DNA of 64,000 nt from Scylla paramamosain. Taxonomy: Eukaryota > Arthropoda > Malacostraca > Decapoda > Portunidae. The notes below the pieces were generated by a model. It saw only the letters and a list, made by a program, of their open reading frames with translations. It searched no databases and was not told the origin of the DNA. How positions within the stretch are numbered: the first letter of the stretch is position 1; the number at the start of each line of letters is the position of its first letter. Positions 58,056 to 64,000 of the stretch are shown here, one piece after another. A program made the position numbers and the translations under genes. The stretch covers positions 14,319,255-14,383,254 of the forward strand of contig NC_087173.1 of the NCBI RefSeq assembly GCF_035594125.1, written 5' to 3'.

Positions 58056-58225
58056 GAGGTATATGGAGTTGAGTTTATTCACGACCGGTTTCACCTACAT
58101 CTTCAGGGGAGCTGGCTTTGTTTCGGGTCCAGAGCCTCCTTGTACTGGCATGGTGGCAACTCACGGTGCGCCGCTGAACCCACTATGCCAATATAAGGAG
58201 GCTCTGGACCGGAGCAAACCCAACT
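58055..58225. mobile_element. Palindromic element between two AAT arrays
   Basis: GTCCAGAGCCTCCTTGTACT...GGCATGG at 58,118-58,145 is inversely repeated as CTATGCCAATATAAGG...AGGCTCTGGAC at 58,182-58,209, giving arms of about 28 bp with a loop of about 35 bp. To its left is GAGTTTATTCACGACCGGTTTC, containing the palindrome ACCGGT. (AAT)n arrays flank both sides (57,980-58,053 and 58,228-58,285). Looks like a small foldback element; family not recognised. Confidence 0.6.
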
Positions 58226-58227
58226 GA

Positions 58228-58234
58228 ACAAAAG

Positions 58235-58289
<55 letters not shown>

Positions 58290-58421
58290 TAACAATAAAA
58301 ATAATAATAGCATCCCATTTCCAATTCTTCATCTAAATCCAAAGCCTAAAATAGATACTCAACTCATACTCATACCCAACCCTAGTGAAAACTATGAAAA
58401 AAAAAATATATATAAGCAAAA

Positions 58422-58456
<35 letters not shown>

Positions 58457-58470
58457 GTAAATAAATAAAC
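58228..58470. repeat. (AAT)n and (AAAT)n arrays
   Basis: (AAT)n at 58,228-58,285 with AAC interruptions; (AAAT)n at 58,420-58,468. Confidence 0.95.
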
Positions 58471-58799
58471 CCGCAGAGTTGAAAACTTAACAGTACCGCA
58501 TTCCAAATTTGCTGTGAACAGAGAGCATCAATCTTCGCAGCACTGTAATGAAAAGAAAAACGCTTCTTATACAAACAAACTAACTAAACAAATGCAAATA
58601 ATTGAGTGAAGCAGAAAAAGAAAAAGACATTTCGCACTGTTTAAAATGCAACACACACATTTCCACTAAATTGTAAAGCAACATTAAGTTCTAAAGTAAA
58701 TAAACATAAAAATGTATACTAGGCGAAAAAAAAGATTAAAAAAACATGAAAAAAAAATCTGCCTTATAACTTAATGTGAAATGAAAATAAAAAGTTAGG

Positions 58800-60010
58800 T
58801 TTGTTGGTGCGTGGTAGTGGGAGACACAGGTCTTTTCTTGACATTAATCAAAAGTTCATACCATTTTTGAAAGCTCTGGAAGTTTTCTTCCTCTTAAACC
58901 AAAGTTCATACCATTATTTCCTTATTAACGTAAGAGAAAAGTATTAATCCCTCTTTCTCTCCTGTGACCCTGACCTCACCTGCCCACCAGCTCACCTGAG
59001 AGGGGAACCTTTAATTTCTTTATTTTCAGTGTATTCATGCGAGAACAAAGAAGTATTTCGCAGAGAATAGACGAAAACAGTAGATCATTTTCTTTCTCTC
59101 CTGAACTCAGAAACCCACTCCTTTCATGCGTTTGTTTGACCAAGACACACTACCTCGCCTTATTATTTTGGTATGCATAAGAAAAAAAAAAAAATTCCCA
59201 GAAAATGCTTAAAAGACATTTTCTCCACTTCTGAACTGTACAACACACTCACGCCACTGAACAAAAAACCTTAAACAAGAAGAAAAAAACAATTTCATAT
59301 GAAGTGGATGAAAATAACAATTAAGTTTCCTTCACACGTGTTATTGCCAAAGCCACACCACCTCACCTCACCGATTATTTTCACATAAACGAGAGAGCGA
59401 AAGCCTTCATCACCCCAAACTGTGAAAAAAGCACTCCTGACCCCCGGGATCCACCCATGCCTTTGGTCAATAAACACTGCCTTCCTTACATTATTGTTAT
59501 TTACACGTGAGCAAAACCTACATACTCACATAATGGATAAGAGGAAATAATGTTGCCTTTTCTTCACTGGAACGCTGGAATCCACTCGTCTCATTCAATG
59601 ATATCTTACTTGATAAAATATTTTTACTTATACTAAACAAGAAAGAAAATCACCTCGGACAAGATATAAATTTAGCAACATAACTTTTCTTCATTCGACC
59701 TCAGAAACTCACACTTTTTGCCTCACCTCGTCGTCAGCAATTACTTCCTCTAAGAGAAAATACAAACTGATAACAGGAAATCAAATCTACTTTGGTCTAA
59801 CTAACGTGGAAAAGGCAACATACATTCCCTTCATCTTTGACATCCTGAATACACGTGTCTGATAAGCCAACAAACATCACTTCATTCCGACTCGAGTAAC
59901 CTATTTACCCTCCCCTAACATACTGGATAAACTATGCATTATTATTTTTGCAGCGACAAACAACGTATTTCCACCTACAAGAGTGCACCACAAGCTTCAT
60001 TCACCGTCGA
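58800..60010 (+). repeat. Strongly diverged tandem array, no genes
   Basis: A loose unit recurs about every 130-190 bp: TTTTCTTCA(C/T)T..., CTGGAA/CTCAGAAAC, CCACTC, then ACCTCRCC, TTATTTT and ATAAGAGAAAA. It is seen near 58,880, 59,090, 59,215, 59,330, 59,560, 59,690 and 59,830. AT-rich, no open frame above noise. The flanks 60,011-60,500 and 60,644-61,315 hold unique sequence in which I see no gene. Confidence 0.45.
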
Positions 60011-60497
60011 GTATGAAACAAAGGAGAAATAATACTGCCGCCCCCCCTTCCCTCCAGGCTGCTACAAAACATCATCGTCCCTCAGACAGGCGTAACGCGA
60101 CCCGCACTTTATATAAGGAACAATACTATGACCTTTCCCTCTCCAGGATCAAAAGGTTACCCTGTAGAAGATACAAGTACACGAGGAGGGCACCACATCT
60201 AATCCTTCACTTCTACATTTCTACGTACAAAATATCACCAGTAATTAATACATCACTAAGCACCGACCCTCACTATGTAAGGAACAACATAATCCATAGA
60301 AGTAAACGAAGAAGGTACTCCATCATTGCCCTCACCTAAATTTCAGTGTACAAAATATTAATAATGCAAGACTAAACACGTCATCAATTTAAACTGAGTT
60401 TCAGTATATGACCTGTGATCTTTCCATCCCTTTATTAATAAATATTTCCCTTAAGCAAAATGAACACGACTAGCAGACACACACTAACCATACACAC

Positions 60498-60645
<148 letters not shown>

Positions 60646-61315
60646 TGGATACACAGAAAAAGAATAAAAAGTTGATACTTTTCTTCCCAGAATACAAGAC
60701 CACTTAAGAGACCAGTAGGAGGTGAGTCAAACGTTGTAAGTGATTGCAGGAGAATTAGTCAAAAAGCAGAATGTGTGAAACAAGCAGCAACAATATGTGA
60801 CTTATAAAATCCCTATGAGAAAATAAATAAAATAATTTGCCTTGATACACGTGGCAGGTACAAACACATCTCACATCATCTTCAGACAAACTATAATCCC
60901 ACACACACTCACTCACTTCACACAGGCAGCTGTACAATGACTTATTCTCACCCTCCAAAACACTGAAAATTATTAGATTTATTCCTCAAACTAGAATAAT
61001 TTCTCTGAGCGTTATGAAATTGTCAGGTACAAGTTTCGAAACATACCTCTTAGTAATCAAATATTTCAAATATTTTAGTGTTTGCACTTTAATTTCCGTT
61101 CGGTAATAGCGTCTAGAGCTACTCAGGTGACGAAACAATTACTGTCGTGCCGTCATCTAATGGTCAAATGGTCGAAGTTCAACCAATAAATACAGTAATA
61201 TATATTACAAAAAAAAAAAAAGATCTTGGAATTACATAGGAAACACAAACATATCCTAGAATACATGTTGGTAGTATTCTATACCGAGGGAATCTGCTGC
61301 CTACGTAACACTACA

Positions 61316-62935
61316 GGAGGAGGCAGTAGACACCTGCCGAAACGATAATTACTCCCAGTGATGTCTGAAGCTCTGTGATCTTATCAATAACCCAGCTGTG
61401 ACCTCACTGAACGTTTCCCTTTGTGTCTCACAACACGGGGGCGGTCACAGCCTGCTCTCTAAAGACAACTTTCTTCCTTCACACAAAACTATATGCACAC
61501 ACACCCTTCACTCAAAGTTCTAAAGTAATATGGCGACTCCTACACCAGCCTCGGAGTCTCCATCTGGGGAAGGGACCACAAATGTCCCGAGGTCGGATTG
61601 CTCTTCTGGTATCGAAATTAAGTGTCTTGACATACCCCTCAACATTTTCTTCATTAACTTCTGCAACATACCCGGCCTTACATCTAATTTTCAATATATA
61701 GTACATCACCTCTCCTCTACTAAACCGCATCTTTTCATCATTGAAACACAGGAGTCTGAGGCAACTGATGGTAACAAATTTTGTTCCCCTCCTACTTTCT
61801 CTATCCTCATTTTCGATCCAAAGCTGGAAGTTGCGTTTATGTGCGCAACGACTTAACCTTTTCTCGTGCCCACACTCTTGAATCTTCCGAGCTTTCCACC
61901 ATCTACATCTACAGAGTCACTCTCAAACTAAATTTACCTGTGCTGTATACTTCTCACCTAACTCCTCTGACTATGAGAAATTTTTTGACCACTTATCTTC
62001 CAAAGTGGAGCACATTCTGACTCTTCCCTTTTGCGGAGATCTCCATTCTTTGAGACTTCAATGTTCACCACCAGCTTTGGCTTTCATCTCATTTCACTGA
62101 CCATCCTGGTGAACTAGTCTTCAACTCTGCTGTCCTCCACGACCTAGAACAACTAGTGCAACACCCTACTCGTTTTCCTGACCGTCTTAGGAATACGTCC
62201 AACATTCTTGATTTCTTTCCTAACCTTTAATCCTGCTTATGCTGTCACCCTTTCTCTTCCGTTGGGCTCCTCCGATCACAATCTCATATCTGTATCTTGT
62301 CCTATCGCTCCAGTCCCTTCTCAGGATCCCCAAAGGCGGAGATGCCTGAAGCGTTTTCCATCTGCTAGTTGGGGGGACCTGAGGAGGTATTTTGCTGATT
62401 TTCCTTCCGTGTCAGAGACCCGTCTCTGTGTGCTGAACACATAACAGAGGTAATAGTGTCTGACTTGGAGGCGTACATTCCTCACTCTTTCTCTCGACCT
62501 AAATCTTTCAAGCCCTGGTTTAACACAGCCTGTTTCCATGCTATACATGATGAAGAGGTGACCCACAAAAGATATTTGAGCCTTCCATCACCTGAATTTC
62601 ATGCGCTTTATATTTCTGCCCGGAATCGTACTAAGTCTTTTCTCTAACTGGCCGAAAACTCCTTCATTAATAGAAAGTGTCAAAATCTTTCAAGATCAAA
62701 CTCCCCTCGTGACTTCTGGCACCTAACAAAAAATATTTCCAATAAATTTGTATCTTCATCTTTCCCTCCTTTACTTCAGCCTGATGGCACCACTGCCATT
62801 TCACCTGTTTCTAAAGCTGAACTCTTCGCTCAAACCTTTGCTAAAAATCTACCTCGGATGATTCAGGGCTTGTTCCTCCCTCTCCTCCACCCTCTGACTA
62901 CTTCATGCCACCCATTAAAATCTTTTCCCCTAAGT
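61316..62935 (+). mobile_element. LINE B5, 5' half, 3'-truncated
   Basis: Plus-strand family B, beginning AGGAGGAGGCAGTAGACACC, with an endonuclease relic ([25 protein letters not shown]) and linker (ARNRTKSFL). It ends at about 62,935 inside a segment matching PPIKI...NDVFHAL of B1, replaced by a poly(T). LINE copies are usually 5'-truncated, so loss of the 3' half points to later deletion or recombination rather than insertion. Confidence 0.82.
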
Positions 62936-63577
<642 letters not shown>

Positions 63578-63668
63578 TCCCACACTCGTCAATAGCAAAG
63601 TTAACATTCCAACATCATTTGTCATGTCCGGAAACTGTTTTTTTTTTTAGGAGCGGTAGGATGGCATG

Positions 63669-63724
63669 AGGGGGGAGAACTGAGGGGGGGAGTCATCAGG
63701 GGGGAGGGAGGCATCAAGGGGGAG
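63669..63724 (+). other. G-run cluster, possible G-quadruplex
   Basis: Five runs of 4-7 G (GAGGGGGGAG, TGAGGGGGGGAG, TCAGGGGGGAGGGAGG, CAAGGGGGAG) within 56 bp. No gene is recognised nearby. A (CT)n array follows at 63,811-63,847, and the last 150 bp carry nothing I recognise. Confidence 0.6.
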
Positions 63725-63801
63725 TATTCTGACTTTTGTCACTCACTTCCCCGTTGGCGATCAGTTGGATTTGGTGATGGGCGATATGAAGGGCTATACT
63801 T

Positions 63802-63850
<49 letters not shown>

Positions 63851-64000
63851 CATTGCAACCCATCGCTTCCACCTATCTTTTCTGTTTCAGTCTTCAGCCT
63901 TGGAGCGTGACAATACAGTCATTTCAGCCTTACGATTTCCCGAGTAAGAACGGTAAACAAAATTGGGGAACAAAGCTGAAGGCGAAAGAGATAATTTAGC

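Noticed and set aside
59983..60339. A 118-codon basic protein
   Set aside because: No motif, no splice context and no repeat or homology support; likely chance frame in AT-rich unique DNA.

Overview
This is a repeat-dense eukaryotic nuclear window, most consistent with a decapod crustacean (probably a crab-like genome; this is an inference). The evidence is long CT/GA, GT/CA and AT microsatellites every few hundred bases, several nested non-LTR retrotransposons (LINEs), a tRNA-derived SINE, and coding sequence present only as short exons with GT-AG junctions. There is no bacterial gene organisation, CRISPR array or operon. I searched for a new system and found none that is self-contained. What is new-looking is the architecture of one host gene and its introns.

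Region by region: (1) 0.02-6.09 kb: an old minus-strand LINE (family A, copy A1) split by a near full-length plus-strand LINE (family B, copy B1). (2) 6.3-25.0 kb, plus strand: exons of a fibrocystin-L (PKHD1L1)-like gene. Eight exons, here lettered A-H, run from 6.34 to 14.41 kb. They are followed by I-J-K-M-L and then by a second, diverged copy of the same six-exon module (H', I', J', K', M', L') up to 24.96 kb. LINE A2 lies in intron F-G and LINE B2 in intron I-J. Several introns consist of minisatellites that repeat the neighbouring donor or acceptor sequence, and four exons sit directly behind long CT or TCC microsatellites. Module 1 and module 2 carry stops, a frameshift and phase mismatches, so the distal part may be decaying or alternatively spliced. 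(3) 25-31.6 kb: microsatellites, a pogo/Tigger-like end, dispersed repeats and two unrecognised coding-like stretches. (4) 31.6-36.6 kb, minus strand: a LINE (family C) with both ORFs open, the best candidate for a young autonomous element. (5) 36.8-42.7 kb: LINE fragments nested in one another (A3, E, B3, B4). (6) 43.0-43.1 kb: a minus-strand exon with both splice sites and a decayed copy at 31.1 kb. (7) 43.6-46.9 kb: LINE D, plus strand, RT domain intact, endonuclease part frameshifted. (8) 47.4-49.6 kb: CpG-richer, low-repeat DNA with candidate first exons on both strands, possibly a divergent promoter region. (9) 49.6-64 kb: microsatellites, one SINE, two long diverged tandem arrays, a palindromic element between AAT arrays, and a 3'-truncated family B copy (B5).

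The working hypothesis is one fibrocystin-like membrane or extracellular protein gene on the plus strand, the 5' ends of one or more further genes near 47-49.5 kb, and transposon or satellite fill elsewhere. Exon limits come from reading GT/AG signals and phase by eye. No similarity search or RNA evidence was available.
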